Counted from the stretch's first letter, positions 34,237 through 46,133 are shown. The stretch: 64,000 nucleotides of DNA from CAZDRX01 sp964508225 (GCA_964508225.1 CAZDRX010000006.1:1-64000), one strand, 5' to 3'. Made by a program: numbers and translations. Notes: generated from the letters alone by a model not told the origin.

Positions 34237-35185
34237 CGACGCGTACACGGGCCGCGAGTTCGCGGATGTCGTGTGGCCCCGATCCGCAGCAGAGGCCGAG
34301 ATACTGCACGCCGAGTTCTCCGCCGAGAGAGGTGAGCTTGCTCAGCTGCCCGTCGCTGATTTCGAACAGTTTCCGGAGCCGCTCGAACTCGAGTTCCTGC
34401 ACATCGCTTCGTTCGTGATTCAGATCGGCGAGCTCGCGGAAGCGCGTGCCAAATTCGTTGTGTGGGATGACGGAGTGGTTCGGATACACGGCAGCGAACG
34501 TGCCTCGCTTCGATGAAGCGAGGAGATCGATAATCTGATCGGCGTTGCCGCAGTTCATCCCGACGCACGCCTCGATTCTCCCGTGAGAGATGTCCCGCAG
34601 GCGGTCGGCGACTTCGTCGTACGATTTGATCTGCAACGTGTTATTCGGAACGCCGTGCATCGTCGGTTCGAACGAGACGATGATACGACGCATGCCGACA
34701 TCGGCCGCGGCCTGCACCAAGCCTGCCGCTTCGTCGAAATCATGCACGGCTTCCGCAAGCGCGCCGCCGATCCCTGCGTCGCGGAGCGCTTCCAGCTGAG
34801 GCGTGTGGATCCTGCGGGCGATGTGCGGCCGATCGATTCTCACAGCCCACGCAGCGTCGTCCGTGCCACTCGTGTCGAGGAGCGGGGCGATGCTCCCCAT
34901 CGGTTCGCTGCCGGGGAAGACTTCGTGCGTGAACTGTGCGGCAAGCTGGTTCCAGTTCCGCAATTCTTCGGTGAATCTGCCGCCATTGATTCCTCGCCCA
35001 GCTGCACCGAACGTCGGCGTTACGGGCTGCGTCACACCGGCAACGCGGTACGCATCGAGTGCGGATCGGATATGGTCGAAGTGTTGTCCGGAGAAAGCCT
35101 CGCGGGTGGAGATGCCGTGCAGATCGTTCAGGAGCGAGCCGAACGGCCCGCTGAGGATTTCCGGTGATGATGTGTTGAGTGACAT
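34211..35185 (-). CDS. Homocysteine S-methyltransferase-family protein
   Basis: The 324-residue protein matches the Pfam homocysteine S-methyltransferase fold: a TIM barrel with the zinc cysteine in GMNC (about residue 212) and the paired cysteines in GLCCGSGPHDI (about 299-300). Such enzymes make methionine from homocysteine using S-methylmethionine or another methyl donor. The N-terminal part is less conserved than usual (SGPFGSLLND). The ATG at 35185 follows a pyrimidine-rich stretch. A long structured leader precedes the gene. It may serve methionine salvage in an organism with little amino acid synthesis. Confidence 0.8.
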   Translation of the reverse strand: MSLNTSSPEILSGPFGSLLNDLHGISTREAFSGQHFDHIRSALDAYRVAGVTQPVTPTFGAAGRGINGGRFTEELRNWNQLAAQFTHEVFPGSEPMGSIAPLLDTSGTDDAAWAVRIDRPHIARRIHTPQLEALRDAGIGGALAEAVHDFDEAAGLVQAAADVGMRRIIVSFEPTMHGVPNNTLQIKSYDEVADRLRDISHGRIEACVGMNCGNADQIIDLLASSKRGTFAAVYPNHSVIPHNEFGTRFRELADLNHERSDVQELEFERLRKLFEISDGQLSKLTSLGGELGVQYLGLCCGSGPHDIRELAARVRVATPTAVPQ

Positions 35186-35369
35186 GGTCAGAAGAGGGGA
35201 GTGATGCAAAGAAAATTCGCCGCGGATTCCCCGCGAGTCGGTGACCTGTGCCCTGGTTCATTCTCAGGCAGCAAGCGACCCTCGCGGGGCACGCATCATC
35301 ATGAGCATCAATGGCGAAGCGAGGGTCTTCATGCGCCGCGTAGTGTGTCTCCAAGCATTTCTTTGTCAA
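35186..35369 (-). promoter_or_regulatory. Structured 5' leader of the methyltransferase gene, possible riboswitch
   Basis: A minus-strand TTGACA lies at 35369-35364; a matching -10 is weak. The region up to the ATG folds into successive hairpins: a 9-bp stem GACCCTCGC/GCGAGGGTC (35319-35327 with 35277-35285), CCTG/CAGG (35265-35268 with 35252-35255) and CGCGG/CCGCG (35231-35235 with 35221-35225). Most genes here have no leader, so a leader of about 150 nt stands out. It does not match a SAM or SAH riboswitch as I know them. Confidence 0.45.
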
Positions 35370-35424
35370 AGTATTTTCTACTCGCATAACTGAAAAACGG
35401 CTTCTGTAAGCCAAAACTTCATGC

Positions 35425-35455
35425 AAAAAAAGAGGTGTGACAGGCACACCTCTTT
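35425..35455 (-). terminator. Rho-independent terminator of the SIMPL gene
   Basis: On the minus strand AAAGAGGTGTG pairs with CACACCTCTTT around a 5-nt loop, followed by a run of seven Ts (35431-35425). It lies just after the stop of the SIMPL-domain gene. Confidence 0.85.
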
Positions 35456-35470
35456 CCGGTTTCACGTTTA

Positions 35471-36229
35471 TTATCTCAGCTCGTACATGATCGTCACCGT
35501 GGAGCTGATCTCCTGCTCGCCTGCCGGGAGCGGTACGGAAGCCTGTTCAGCCATACCGCCGCCGACACCGTACGCGTCCATGGACTTGCCCATCATCGGC
35601 ACCGGCGGGTAGTAGCCGCCGCCTTCATTGAAGCCAGTGATCTTCACGATGCGCATGCCGAGACTTCCGGCGAGCACTTCCGCCTTCGTCTTGGCTTTCT
35701 CGATCGCCTTCGCGCGAGCCTCGGCCGTGAGAGCATCCGGATTGTCGATCTCGAAGCTCACACCGCCGGCCTGATTCGCGCCGGCAGCAGTTGCAGCTGT
35801 CAGGACGTCACCGACCTTATCCAGGTCGCGCACCTTCACGCGGAGGGATTGGTTCGCTTCGAAGCCGCGCGGAATCTGCGTGCCGCTACTGTAGTCGTAG
35901 ACGGGGCTGAGCCAGAAGCTCTGCGTCGCGATGTCCTTGTCTTCGATGCCGGACTTCTTCACGGCTTCGAGGACGGCCGTCATGTTCTTGCGGACGACTT
36001 CGATCGCGGCCTTCGCGGTGGGCTGGCGGCCGGTCTGCACGCCGAAGCTCAGCGTTGCAATGTCCGGAGCGCCGGAGACTTTCGCGTCAGCGGTCACGGA
36101 GATGATCACGGGCTGGCGGCCGGCGGAGCCGACTTCGATGTTCTTGCCGTGCACGTAGAATGCGCCGCCGATGAGGACGACGATGATGGGGAGCCACAGC
36201 GGTGGCCGGATATTGATCGTGTCGGGCAT
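35471..36229 (-). CDS. SIMPL-domain (DUF541) protein, membrane-anchored
   Basis: The 252-residue protein has one N-terminal hydrophobic segment (about 11-28), then a SIMPL domain: VSVTADAKVSGAPDIATLSFGVQT-type start, the middle DKDIATQSFWLSPVYDY, and the ARAKAIEKAKTKAEVLAGSLG helix. SIMPL proteins are periplasmic or surface proteins of poorly known function, some linked to oxidative stress. A TAGAAT (36290-36285) could start a leader of about 49 nt that ends in a long C/T tract at 36230-36251. Confidence 0.88.
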   Translation of the reverse strand: MPDTINIRPPLWLPIIVVLIGGAFYVHGKNIEVGSAGRQPVIISVTADAKVSGAPDIATLSFGVQTGRQPTAKAAIEVVRKNMTAVLEAVKKSGIEDKDIATQSFWLSPVYDYSSGTQIPRGFEANQSLRVKVRDLDKVGDVLTAATAAGANQAGGVSFEIDNPDALTAEARAKAIEKAKTKAEVLAGSLGMRIVKITGFNEGGGYYPPVPMMGKSMDAYGVGGGMAEQASVPLPAGEQEISSTVTIMYELR

Positions 36230-36333
36230 GGGAGAGGGGGGAAGAAAAAGGACGCGGAACGGCGTCGTCTGGAGTGATGACGTTATTCTACCCAGATTCT
36301 TTCAGGGTATCCTCCGCTTTGGCCTTGCCAGCC

Positions 36334-37122
36334 TCATTCGAGCGGAATCGCCTCCTTTCCGTACTTCGCGTACCCTCCGCGCTCAAGCGCAAGAGCAAGC
36401 TCCGGACCGCCGCTCTCCACGATCTGTCCGCGGATCATCACATGGACGTGATCCGGTTTGATGTACTGCAGGAGACGCGCGTAGTGCGTGACGATGATGG
36501 CGGAGAAGTCCGGACCACGCAGTCCCTCCACGCCCTGACCGACGATCTTCAGTGCGTCGACGTCGAGACCCGAATCCGTCTCATCGAGGAGTGCCAGCCG
36601 TGGTTTCAGGATCTTCATCTGCAGTACTTCCGCCTTCTTCTTCTCGCCGCCGGAAAATCCTTTGTTCACCGATCTCTCCGCGAACGCGGGATCCATCCCG
36701 AGCTCCGCCATCATCACCTTCAGTTCCGCAGCGAACTTCACGGGAGAGAGTTTGCGGTATGCCGGATCACGCGCCCCGCGTTGCGCCTGCGCCGCCGCGA
36801 AGAGAAAGCTCCGGAGGCTCACGCCGGCGATCTCCTTGGGGTACTGGAACGCGAGGAAGAGCCCTGCACGTGCGCGCTCATCTGCGCTCATCGCTATCAG
36901 ATCCTGTCCGCCGAATGCGACGGAGCCTCCGTCCACCGTGTAGGCCGGATGCCCCATGAGCGTGGACACGAGTGTGGATTTCCCCGAACCGTTCGGCCCC
37001 ATAATCGCGTGGATCTCTCCCGCCCGTACCGCGAGTGACACGCCGCGCACGATCGGAGTCCGGTTCACGGACACTTCGAGGTCATGGATCTGGAGGAGCC
37101 CTTCGGGGCTTTTTTTCGGCAT
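36334..37122 (-). CDS. sufC: Fe-S cluster assembly ATPase SufC
   Basis: SufC is the ATPase of the SufBCD scaffold for iron-sulfur cluster assembly. The 262-residue ABC protein has Walker A GPNGSGKST (42-50), the Q-loop FQYPKEIAGVS, the SufC-type signature FSGGEKKKAEVLQM and LLDETDSGLDVDAL. sufB and sufD are not in the window, which is unusual because suf genes normally cluster. The ferredoxin at 41308 is a possible client. Its start is 34 bp from the divergent glycosyltransferase start. Confidence 0.92.
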   Translation of the reverse strand: MPKKSPEGLLQIHDLEVSVNRTPIVRGVSLAVRAGEIHAIMGPNGSGKSTLVSTLMGHPAYTVDGGSVAFGGQDLIAMSADERARAGLFLAFQYPKEIAGVSLRSFLFAAAQAQRGARDPAYRKLSPVKFAAELKVMMAELGMDPAFAERSVNKGFSGGEKKKAEVLQMKILKPRLALLDETDSGLDVDALKIVGQGVEGLRGPDFSAIIVTHYARLLQYIKPDHVHVMIRGQIVESGGPELALALERGGYAKYGKEAIPLE

Positions 37123-37155
37123 GCGGAGCGGTGGAATACGCTTATACTACGGCGC

Positions 37156-39651
37156 GTGTACCATTTTTGGAACCACCTTCTCCGGCCTGCCTTCGAGGCT
37201 CTCAAGCCGCGTTCGATCCTCGAAATCGGAGCCGCGGAGGGCTCACACTCCGTCCACCTCGCCGGTTATGCGGCAGAGCACGGGGCGACTCTTACCATCG
37301 TCGATCCATTCCCTCGTTTCGATTTCGTGGCACTCCGGCGTCGTCACCAGGCTTCCATCACCCTCCTCACACGCAAGAGTCTCGAAGCCATTCCATCGCT
37401 CCCGCGTCACGACGTCGTGCTCATCGACGGTGATCACAACTGGTACACCGTCCACGAAGAACTCCGCGCGCTGCTCGCTGTCGCGGGTTCGGCGCAGGCC
37501 TTCCCCGTGGTATTCCTGCATGACACCGGCTGGCCGTACGGCGAGCGCGACATGTACTTCTTCCCCGGCGATATTCCGGGGCATGCGCTCCATCCCAAGG
37601 CGATCGGCGGCGTCGCGCCCGACAGAAACCTCCTCATTCCTTCCGGCGGTCTCAACACCCGGATGTATCACGCGCTCGCTCAAGGCGGCGAGAGAAACGG
37701 CGTGCGGACGGCCATCATGGATTTCCTCCGCGAGACCAAGGGACTGAGCGCCACCATGGTCACGGGATTCCATGGCATTGCCGCCGTGTACCCCGAAGCA
37801 CTCCCGCGTACCAATGCGGCATTCGGTGCACTTCTCGCCGAGATGCAGGCCACGCCGTTTCTCGGGCGTCACATCGCACTCCTTGAGGAGGATCGTGTGA
37901 ACCTCATTGCGCGCGTGCAGGAACTCCGTCGCTCGCTCTTCCGCGAGCAGGTCATCCAGGCCGAACTCAGAAACCGCATCTTCAAGCTCCAGCCGGAAAT
38001 CAAAGGACTCAAGACCGATCTGCGGCGCATCCTCCGTTCGAAGAGCTGGCGGCTCACGCTCCCGATTCGCGCGACGGAGGCCTTCATGAAGGAGCTTCGC
38101 ACCGCGCGAGGTGCGATGAACGCGCTTCGCAGGGTGTGGGCATCATTCGGTCATCCGTTTCCGGCATTCGTCCGGTGGGTGAGGCATGGAGTCTTCGGAA
38201 AGACGTTCCCCGCTTCTCCTTCGGCTGCCGAGGCTTCCGCTCGTCTCGCGAATGATGTGCTCGGAGCGTACGGCGGTGCCCCTTCCGTGAGTGTCATCGT
38301 GACAGCGCGCAATAACGGTTCTTTCCTGCACGAGTGCCTCACATCGATTCTCAGCCAGAGTGTCCGTCCGTACGAAGTCCTCTACTGCGATGACGGTTCC
38401 ACCGACGACAGTCTCGCCATTGCCCGTTCCATTCCCGGTGTGCGCGTCCTCGCGCGAGAGCACGAAGGTGTCGTGAAAGCGCGCAATGCCGCGGTGGCCG
38501 AGACCACGGGCAGCCTGCTGCTCCATGTCGATGGCGACGATGCGCTTCTCCCCGATTACATTGCGCAGCAGCTAGCCGTCCTCTCCATGAATCCGGACGC
38601 CGTTTTCGCCTATGGCGGCGCCGATCGCTGTGATATGGAGACCACCCGTTTCGCGGGAATCCCATGGAACACCGAGACTCTCTGGCAGCAGAACTATGTG
38701 AACACCTCTTCGATCATCCGTCGATCCGCGTTCGAGGCCGTGGGCGGGTGGCAGGAGGGGGTCGGCACGCTCTGGGACTGGCATCTGTGGCTGCGGCTCT
38801 CACGGATCGGTCCCGGTGCACTCAGCAAGTCGGTGCTCAAGTACCGCAGACACATCGGCAGCTGGAGCAATGCGGTGGGTCGTCACATGGACGACGTCGA
38901 GACGGGCCAGCTCATGGGCCGCGTGCGTCGGTCGGTCGCCAACATCTCCGTGTGCTGCATCTTCGGAGGAAGGGTCCCCGAACTCCTTCCGCTCTGGATG
39001 AAGAGTCTTGCGAAGATTATCCGCGCCCACATCGATGTCGCGGGTACACCCGAGCTCGTCGTTCTCGATCACAGTTGCAAGCACGTCGACACGATCCGTG
39101 CGCTCGCGGAGAAGACGGGCGTCTTCCGCTCTGTCACCGTCATTCCGTATCCCGAGAAATTCACCTGGAAGAATGAGATGGAGCGCCGCCACAAGGTCGC
39201 GATCTTTCTCGCGAAGGCCTACAACCGTCTCCTCGGCATCGCCGATGGCGAGATCCTGTGGTTTCTCGAAGACGATGTCGTCGTTCCTGAGCATGCCTAC
39301 GACACGCTTCTTCGCGACCTCACCGACGGGACGGATCCTCCGGCAGCTGCGAGCGGCCTCTACCGCAACCGTCACCAGCCCGACTGGATCGCGCATCATG
39401 TCGATACCACCGGACGCGTGCTGCCGGTCGATGTCACTGCGGGCAGCCCGATGCCGATCGATCTCGCGGGTACGGGATGCCTCATGGCGCTCAGACCGTT
39501 CGTTCCGTATCCATTCACGAGTCATTGGAGAGGCCGTGCCCCCGCGCATGACTGGACGTGGTCCGAGCGTATCCGCCGGAGCGGGAAGAGAATCCTCCTC
39601 GATCCGCGTGTCCACTGCCGTCACTACACCGACACCGTTTCCTTCGTCTGA
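37156..39651 (+). CDS. Three-domain methyltransferase/glycosyltransferase
   Basis: The 831-residue protein appears to join three units. Residues 1 to about 200 are a class I SAM methyltransferase (ILEIGAAEGSHSVHL at 21-35, VLIDGDHNWYT later). A basic coiled linker covers about 235-340. A GT2 glycosyltransferase spans about 375-600 with VSVIVTARNNGS, CDDGSTDDS and HVDGDDALLPDY. A further GT-A-like domain from about 600 has FLEDDVVVPEHAY and a HDWTWSERIR end. It probably builds and modifies a surface glycan. The GTG at 37156 is chosen because a TATACT (37143-37148) lies 7 nt upstream; an in-frame ATG at 37084 would overlap sufC. Confidence 0.8.
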   Translation: MYHFWNHLLRPAFEALKPRSILEIGAAEGSHSVHLAGYAAEHGATLTIVDPFPRFDFVALRRRHQASITLLTRKSLEAIPSLPRHDVVLIDGDHNWYTVHEELRALLAVAGSAQAFPVVFLHDTGWPYGERDMYFFPGDIPGHALHPKAIGGVAPDRNLLIPSGGLNTRMYHALAQGGERNGVRTAIMDFLRETKGLSATMVTGFHGIAAVYPEALPRTNAAFGALLAEMQATPFLGRHIALLEEDRVNLIARVQELRRSLFREQVIQAELRNRIFKLQPEIKGLKTDLRRILRSKSWRLTLPIRATEAFMKELRTARGAMNALRRVWASFGHPFPAFVRWVRHGVFGKTFPASPSAAEASARLANDVLGAYGGAPSVSVIVTARNNGSFLHECLTSILSQSVRPYEVLYCDDGSTDDSLAIARSIPGVRVLAREHEGVVKARNAAVAETTGSLLLHVDGDDALLPDYIAQQLAVLSMNPDAVFAYGGADRCDMETTRFAGIPWNTETLWQQNYVNTSSIIRRSAFEAVGGWQEGVGTLWDWHLWLRLSRIGPGALSKSVLKYRRHIGSWSNAVGRHMDDVETGQLMGRVRRSVANISVCCIFGGRVPELLPLWMKSLAKIIRAHIDVAGTPELVVLDHSCKHVDTIRALAEKTGVFRSVTVIPYPEKFTWKNEMERRHKVAIFLAKAYNRLLGIADGEILWFLEDDVVVPEHAYDTLLRDLTDGTDPPAAASGLYRNRHQPDWIAHHVDTTGRVLPVDVTAGSPMPIDLAGTGCLMALRPFVPYPFTSHWRGRAPAHDWTWSERIRRSGKRILLDPRVHCRHYTDTVSFV

Positions 39652-40400
39652 TCGCTCCGGAGCTTCCAGACAAGTTCCGGTTCCGGACTGTCCGAGGAGC
39701 AGATCTTTTTTCGCTGTCCCGTCACACGCCCTCCGTCGAAGAAGAGCACCCGGTGCACGAGTGAGCACAGCTGGTGAAAATTGTGCGTGACAAGAATGAC
39801 GGTCTTCCCGCGCTCTTTTAAGCCCAGCAGATACTCGCGGCACTTCTTCTGGAAGTCCGCATCGCCCACGGCCATGATTTCATCGAAGAGGTAGATCTCG
39901 GCTTCCACATGGGCTGCCGCCGCGAACGCGAGCCGCAGCCGCATCCCCGTGCTGTAGCACTTGAGCGGCAAGTCGGCGAACTCGCCGATATCCGCGAAGT
40001 CGAGGATGCGCTCGGTCATGGCATCGATGTCGCGTGACGAGAGTCCGTGGAGGAGTCCGTTCAGCCGGATGTTTTCGTGTGCCGGACGTTCGGGGTGGAA
40101 TCCGATGCCGAGTTCGAAGAACGTCGACATTTTCCCGTGCCGCACGACCGATCCGCGGTCGGGCTTCAGCAGTCCCGCCACGAGTTTCAGAAATGTCGTT
40201 TTCCCCGACCCGTTCGCACCGTAGAGACCGATCCACTCGCCCCGTCCGATTTTCACTGTCGTGGGCTTCAGCGCTTCCACGCGGATTTCCCGCCCTGTCT
40301 TACCGAAACGGAGGATCCGGTCCTGCAGGCGCGTGACGGGGATCGTCCGCTGCACGAACGTTTTCTCGATGCCGGTGCATTCGATGGCGTAGCGGCTCAT
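39624..40400 (-). CDS. ABC transporter ATP-binding protein of polysaccharide export (Wzt/TagH-like)
   Basis: The 258-residue ATPase has Walker A GANGSGKTT (61-69), the polysaccharide-export-type signature YSTGMRLRLAFA (149-160) and FDEIMAVGDADF. The C-terminal carbohydrate-binding domain found in some Wzt proteins is absent. With the permease upstream (2-nt gap) it forms an ABC exporter for lipid-linked glycans. Its end overlaps the convergent glycosyltransferase gene by 28 nt, so the glycosyltransferase is likely to work in the same pathway, by context. Confidence 0.9.
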   Translation of the reverse strand: MSRYAIECTGIEKTFVQRTIPVTRLQDRILRFGKTGREIRVEALKPTTVKIGRGEWIGLYGANGSGKTTFLKLVAGLLKPDRGSVVRHGKMSTFFELGIGFHPERPAHENIRLNGLLHGLSSRDIDAMTERILDFADIGEFADLPLKCYSTGMRLRLAFAAAAHVEAEIYLFDEIMAVGDADFQKKCREYLLGLKERGKTVILVTHNFHQLCSLVHRVLFFDGGRVTGQRKKICSSDSPEPELVWKLRSDQTKETVSV

Positions 40401-40402
40401 GG

Positions 40403-41248
40403 TTAGTATTCCTGCACGAAGGATTCCTGACGACGGAGGAAGACGGTCAGGCCGAAGAGGAAGATGATGCCTGAGAGGATGAGCGCTCCGAGCGTATGAC
40501 TGAAGGTCGGCACGCCCCAGAGCACGGGGTAGAGCACCACGCGCCGCGCGTCATGCATGATCACCGAGAGCGGTTGTGCGTCGATGAAGAGCCGGAAGAC
40601 GTCGCCGAGCGAACTCTTGCCTGCGGCGGTGATGAAGGCGACCGCTCCCGAGAATGCGGGGCCACCCGACTGCGCTGGCGGGTACATGATGGGGGTGAGC
40701 CAGAAGAGAATCTGCGTGAGCATCGTCCAGAGGTGCGGGATGTCGCGGTACTTCAGGCTGTAGGCCGAGAGCATCATGCCGATCCCGAGCGCGAGCATCG
40801 TCATCTCGGCCATGGTGATCACGAGGTACGTCGCGTTCCATGTCCATGCGATGCCGAGCCAGAGACAGAATGATCCGAACACGAGCATGTGTGTCGCGAA
40901 GACGATGAGATTCGTCCAGCCGACGGCGAAGATGAGGAGCACGCGGGGAAACGGCAGACGCTGGATGATCGACGACTTCTCGTGGAGCATGGAGATACAC
41001 GCTGTCGTCGTGACGGCGAAGTGTTCCCAGATGATGATGCCGAGGAAGAGGTAGAGCCGGTAGTACGGGATCTGTCCCTCCACATACGGACCGAAGATCA
41101 CGAGAATCACGCCGAATTTCACGAGTGGTCCGATGAGGGACCATAGCCATCCGAGGATCGATCCGCGGTACTTCAGCACGAAGTCCGACCATCCGATGGC
41201 GAAGATCACCCGGAGGGCGTGGAGAGGCGTGAAACTCCGTTCGGACAT
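40403..41248 (-). CDS. ABC-2 polysaccharide export permease (Wzm/TagG-like)
   Basis: The 281-residue protein has six hydrophobic segments and the start motif VLKYRGSILGWLWSLIGPL typical of Wzm/TagG/KpsM-type permeases. It should form the channel for the ATPase encoded immediately downstream. The ATG at 41248 lies 6 nt after a TACGAT (41260-41255); an upstream in-frame start would place extra residues before the motif. Confidence 0.9.
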   Translation of the reverse strand: MSERSFTPLHALRVIFAIGWSDFVLKYRGSILGWLWSLIGPLVKFGVILVIFGPYVEGQIPYYRLYLFLGIIIWEHFAVTTTACISMLHEKSSIIQRLPFPRVLLIFAVGWTNLIVFATHMLVFGSFCLWLGIAWTWNATYLVITMAEMTMLALGIGMMLSAYSLKYRDIPHLWTMLTQILFWLTPIMYPPAQSGGPAFSGAVAFITAAGKSSLGDVFRLFIDAQPLSVIMHDARRVVLYPVLWGVPTFSHTLGALILSGIIFLFGLTVFLRRQESFVQEY

Positions 41249-41307
41249 GGGTTTATCGTACCACAGCCCTTGCCTCACCGAGCCTCACGTCAGTACCCTT
41301 GAGTCCC

Positions 41308-41595
41308 GTGCCGACTGTCACCTTCATCCTCCCCGACGGCCAGATCAAGCGAGTGGAGACTCCCGCAGGGGAGTCGCTGCTCAAGATCGCACTCGATAGC
41401 GGCGTACCGATGGAACATGCCTGCGGCGGCAACGGCTTCTGTACCACGTGCATGTGTGCGGTGCAGGAAGGCATGGACAAGCTCACACCCAGAAACGACC
41501 GCGAGGAGAATATGGGCGTCACGGACGATCCGAACAGGCTCGGCTGCCAGGCCAAGGTGGAGGGCGACGTCACGGTGAAGCTCCTCGATCTCTGA
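41308..41595 (+). CDS. [2Fe-2S] ferredoxin
   Basis: The 95-residue protein has the cluster motif C39-x5-C45-x2-C48-x31-C80 (ACGGNGFCTTCMC and RLGCQAK), as in adrenodoxin- and Isc-type ferredoxins. It carries single electrons in the cytoplasm. The start is GTG 41308, 8 nt after a TACCCT (41294-41299). A TTG at 41299 would overlap the hexamer. The divergent neighbour is the polysaccharide permease. Confidence 0.92.
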   Translation: MPTVTFILPDGQIKRVETPAGESLLKIALDSGVPMEHACGGNGFCTTCMCAVQEGMDKLTPRNDREENMGVTDDPNRLGCQAKVEGDVTVKLLDL

Positions 41596-41596
41596 T

Positions 41597-42364
41597 CTAC
41601 TGCTTTGCGCTGAGCGCGGTGATCTTCTCCTTCACTCCTTCGTTGTACGGCTCGATTTTATTGATGCGTCGGTAGACCTCCTCGGCCTTCGTGTTCTCGC
41701 CGAGCTGCACGTAGCATTCCGCGAGCAGGTGGAGCAGTTCGGTGTCGCGTGAGAGACGCGTGAGGGCTTTCTCGATGAGCGCGGCTGCATCTTTGAACCT
41801 CCGTGCGGCGATGCATGCGCGTCCGAGTGCGGCCGATCGCTCGGGAGTCTGTGGATCGCGATTCAGCGCTTCCTGATAGGCGAAACAGGCATCGACGTAC
41901 TTGCCCTGCATGTAGTACGCGAGGCCGAGGTTGGCGAAGAACGACACATCGTCACGCTTCGCGACGAGTTCCTTGTAGAGCGCCTCCGCTTTCGCCTCGC
42001 GGTTCGTGGTGAGGTAGAGCTTCGCGAGCTCCGCCTGCGTGTCGGTGGACTCGGGGTTGATCGTGAGTGCCTGAATGAGGACATGTTCGGCCTCCGCATA
42101 ATTCTGCAGTGCGATCTCTTTCTCCGCGGCGCGCATGAGTGACCGCACCTTCTGCAGTTCGATGGCCGATGTGCGCGGATTCCTGCGCGGTTTGTCGACA
42201 CTGCGTTCCTCCACGAGCGCGGCTCCGCGGTCTTCAACCATCTGGAAACGCATCTTCATGGACCGTACAAGACGGCGCACGGAACGATTCCGGAGCAGCA
42301 GGCGTCCGGCGACGAGAGCGACAATGCCGAAGAGGGCTGCGAGGAAGACAACCAGGTATGGCAT
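41597..42364 (-). CDS. Membrane-anchored TPR protein
   Basis: The 255-residue protein has one N-terminal membrane helix (about 3-21), a basic linker and then four to five tetratricopeptide repeats from about residue 75 (for example YAEAEHVLIQALTINPEST and YVDACFAYQEALNRDPQT). TPR arrays mediate protein-protein contacts; here the repeats would face the cytoplasm. The partner is unknown. It lies 18 nt downstream of holB on the same strand. Confidence 0.85.
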   Translation of the reverse strand: MPYLVVFLAALFGIVALVAGRLLLRNRSVRRLVRSMKMRFQMVEDRGAALVEERSVDKPRRNPRTSAIELQKVRSLMRAAEKEIALQNYAEAEHVLIQALTINPESTDTQAELAKLYLTTNREAKAEALYKELVAKRDDVSFFANLGLAYYMQGKYVDACFAYQEALNRDPQTPERSAALGRACIAARRFKDAAALIEKALTRLSRDTELLHLLAECYVQLGENTKAEEVYRRINKIEPYNEGVKEKITALSAKQ

Positions 42365-42382
42365 AGACGGACATAGATGCTA

Positions 42383-43366
42383 TCACCTGAGCCCCCCGAT
42401 TGCCAGTGCGAATCGCTCAAACAGAAGCCCTCGGTGCGCATTCGTCTCGAGCCTCCGGAGGAGGTCTGCGTACACTTTTGCCGACTGCGCACGGAAGACG
42501 GGGTCCGGCTGCTCGCGGAGTGTCAACGCGAGGTGGAGGAGGACGGTTTCAGGCTCCTTCAGCTTGTCGACGCTGCCGATGAGCCACGCGAGCCGGTCCT
42601 TCGCCGTCCGCGACTGCCAGAACTGGTTCGCCTGTGCGTGGAGCTGACGGTGTGTGCGCAGGAGTTCGGGGTCATGCAGGAGCCGCACGAGCATGCCGGG
42701 CGCTCCCTGCGCAATGTGCATGGCGAAGGCTGCGTCCTCCTCATCGTGCCCCGCGATGAGCGGAGCGAGATCCTTCCGTGCGACAGGGGCGAACCGCAGG
42801 AGACGTGCTCGCGAGACGATCGTGGGCAGGACGAGATTCAGGTTGTCCGTCGTGAGGATGAAGACGACCCGTGGCGGCGGTTCCTCTAGGATCTTCAGAA
42901 ATGCGTTACTCGCTGCCACCTGCATGCGCTCGACGCCGCGTACGATGCACACGCGGTAGCGGCTGCCGCCCGTCTCATGCATGCGGTCGGTGAGCGCGCG
43001 GACATCTTCGATGGAGATCGTGTCCGACTTGGCGGCGGGTGCCTTGCTCCGGTGCTGCTGCGGCGTGTTCGAGGATTTGCCGATGACGGCCCAGTCGTCG
43101 TTCACGTCTTCGATCCAGAGATCGTCGAGGCAGAGGAAGTCCGCATGGATGAACCGCTCGATCTCCTCCTTCACGCGCGGGCGGAGTTCCGGCGGGACTT
43201 CGTCGGAGAGCAGGAGCATGCCGAACCACTGTGCGATCGTGAGCTTTCCGAGATGCGGAGCGCCCGCGAAGAGATATGCGTGCGTCACATTGCCGCTCGC
43301 GATGTCCCCGAGCAGCCTGCCGCGTTCCTTCTCATGGCCGACGATGACTTCGGGAATCCGGGGCAT
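42383..43366 (-). CDS. holB: DNA polymerase III delta' subunit
   Basis: The delta' subunit is part of the clamp loader that places DnaN on DNA. The 327-residue protein has an AAA+ fold with a divergent P-loop (GAPHLGKLT), a long insert between about residues 80 and 115, the sensor region RGVERMQVAASNAFLKILEEPPP and the IVSRARL arginine-finger motif. The TACCAT 8 nt before the ATG supports the start. secA follows upstream on the same strand with a 51-nt gap. Confidence 0.88.
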   Translation of the reverse strand: MPRIPEVIVGHEKERGRLLGDIASGNVTHAYLFAGAPHLGKLTIAQWFGMLLLSDEVPPELRPRVKEEIERFIHADFLCLDDLWIEDVNDDWAVIGKSSNTPQQHRSKAPAAKSDTISIEDVRALTDRMHETGGSRYRVCIVRGVERMQVAASNAFLKILEEPPPRVVFILTTDNLNLVLPTIVSRARLLRFAPVARKDLAPLIAGHDEEDAAFAMHIAQGAPGMLVRLLHDPELLRTHRQLHAQANQFWQSRTAKDRLAWLIGSVDKLKEPETVLLHLALTLREQPDPVFRAQSAKVYADLLRRLETNAHRGLLFERFALAIGGLR

Positions 43367-43417
43367 GGGAGACCATGGTAACCCCCGTGGCAGGTGCCGG
43401 TACAGCGAAAGGCGTTC

Positions 43418-46114
<2,697 letters not shown>

Positions 46115-46133
46115 GGGTTCCCAGTATAGCCTA

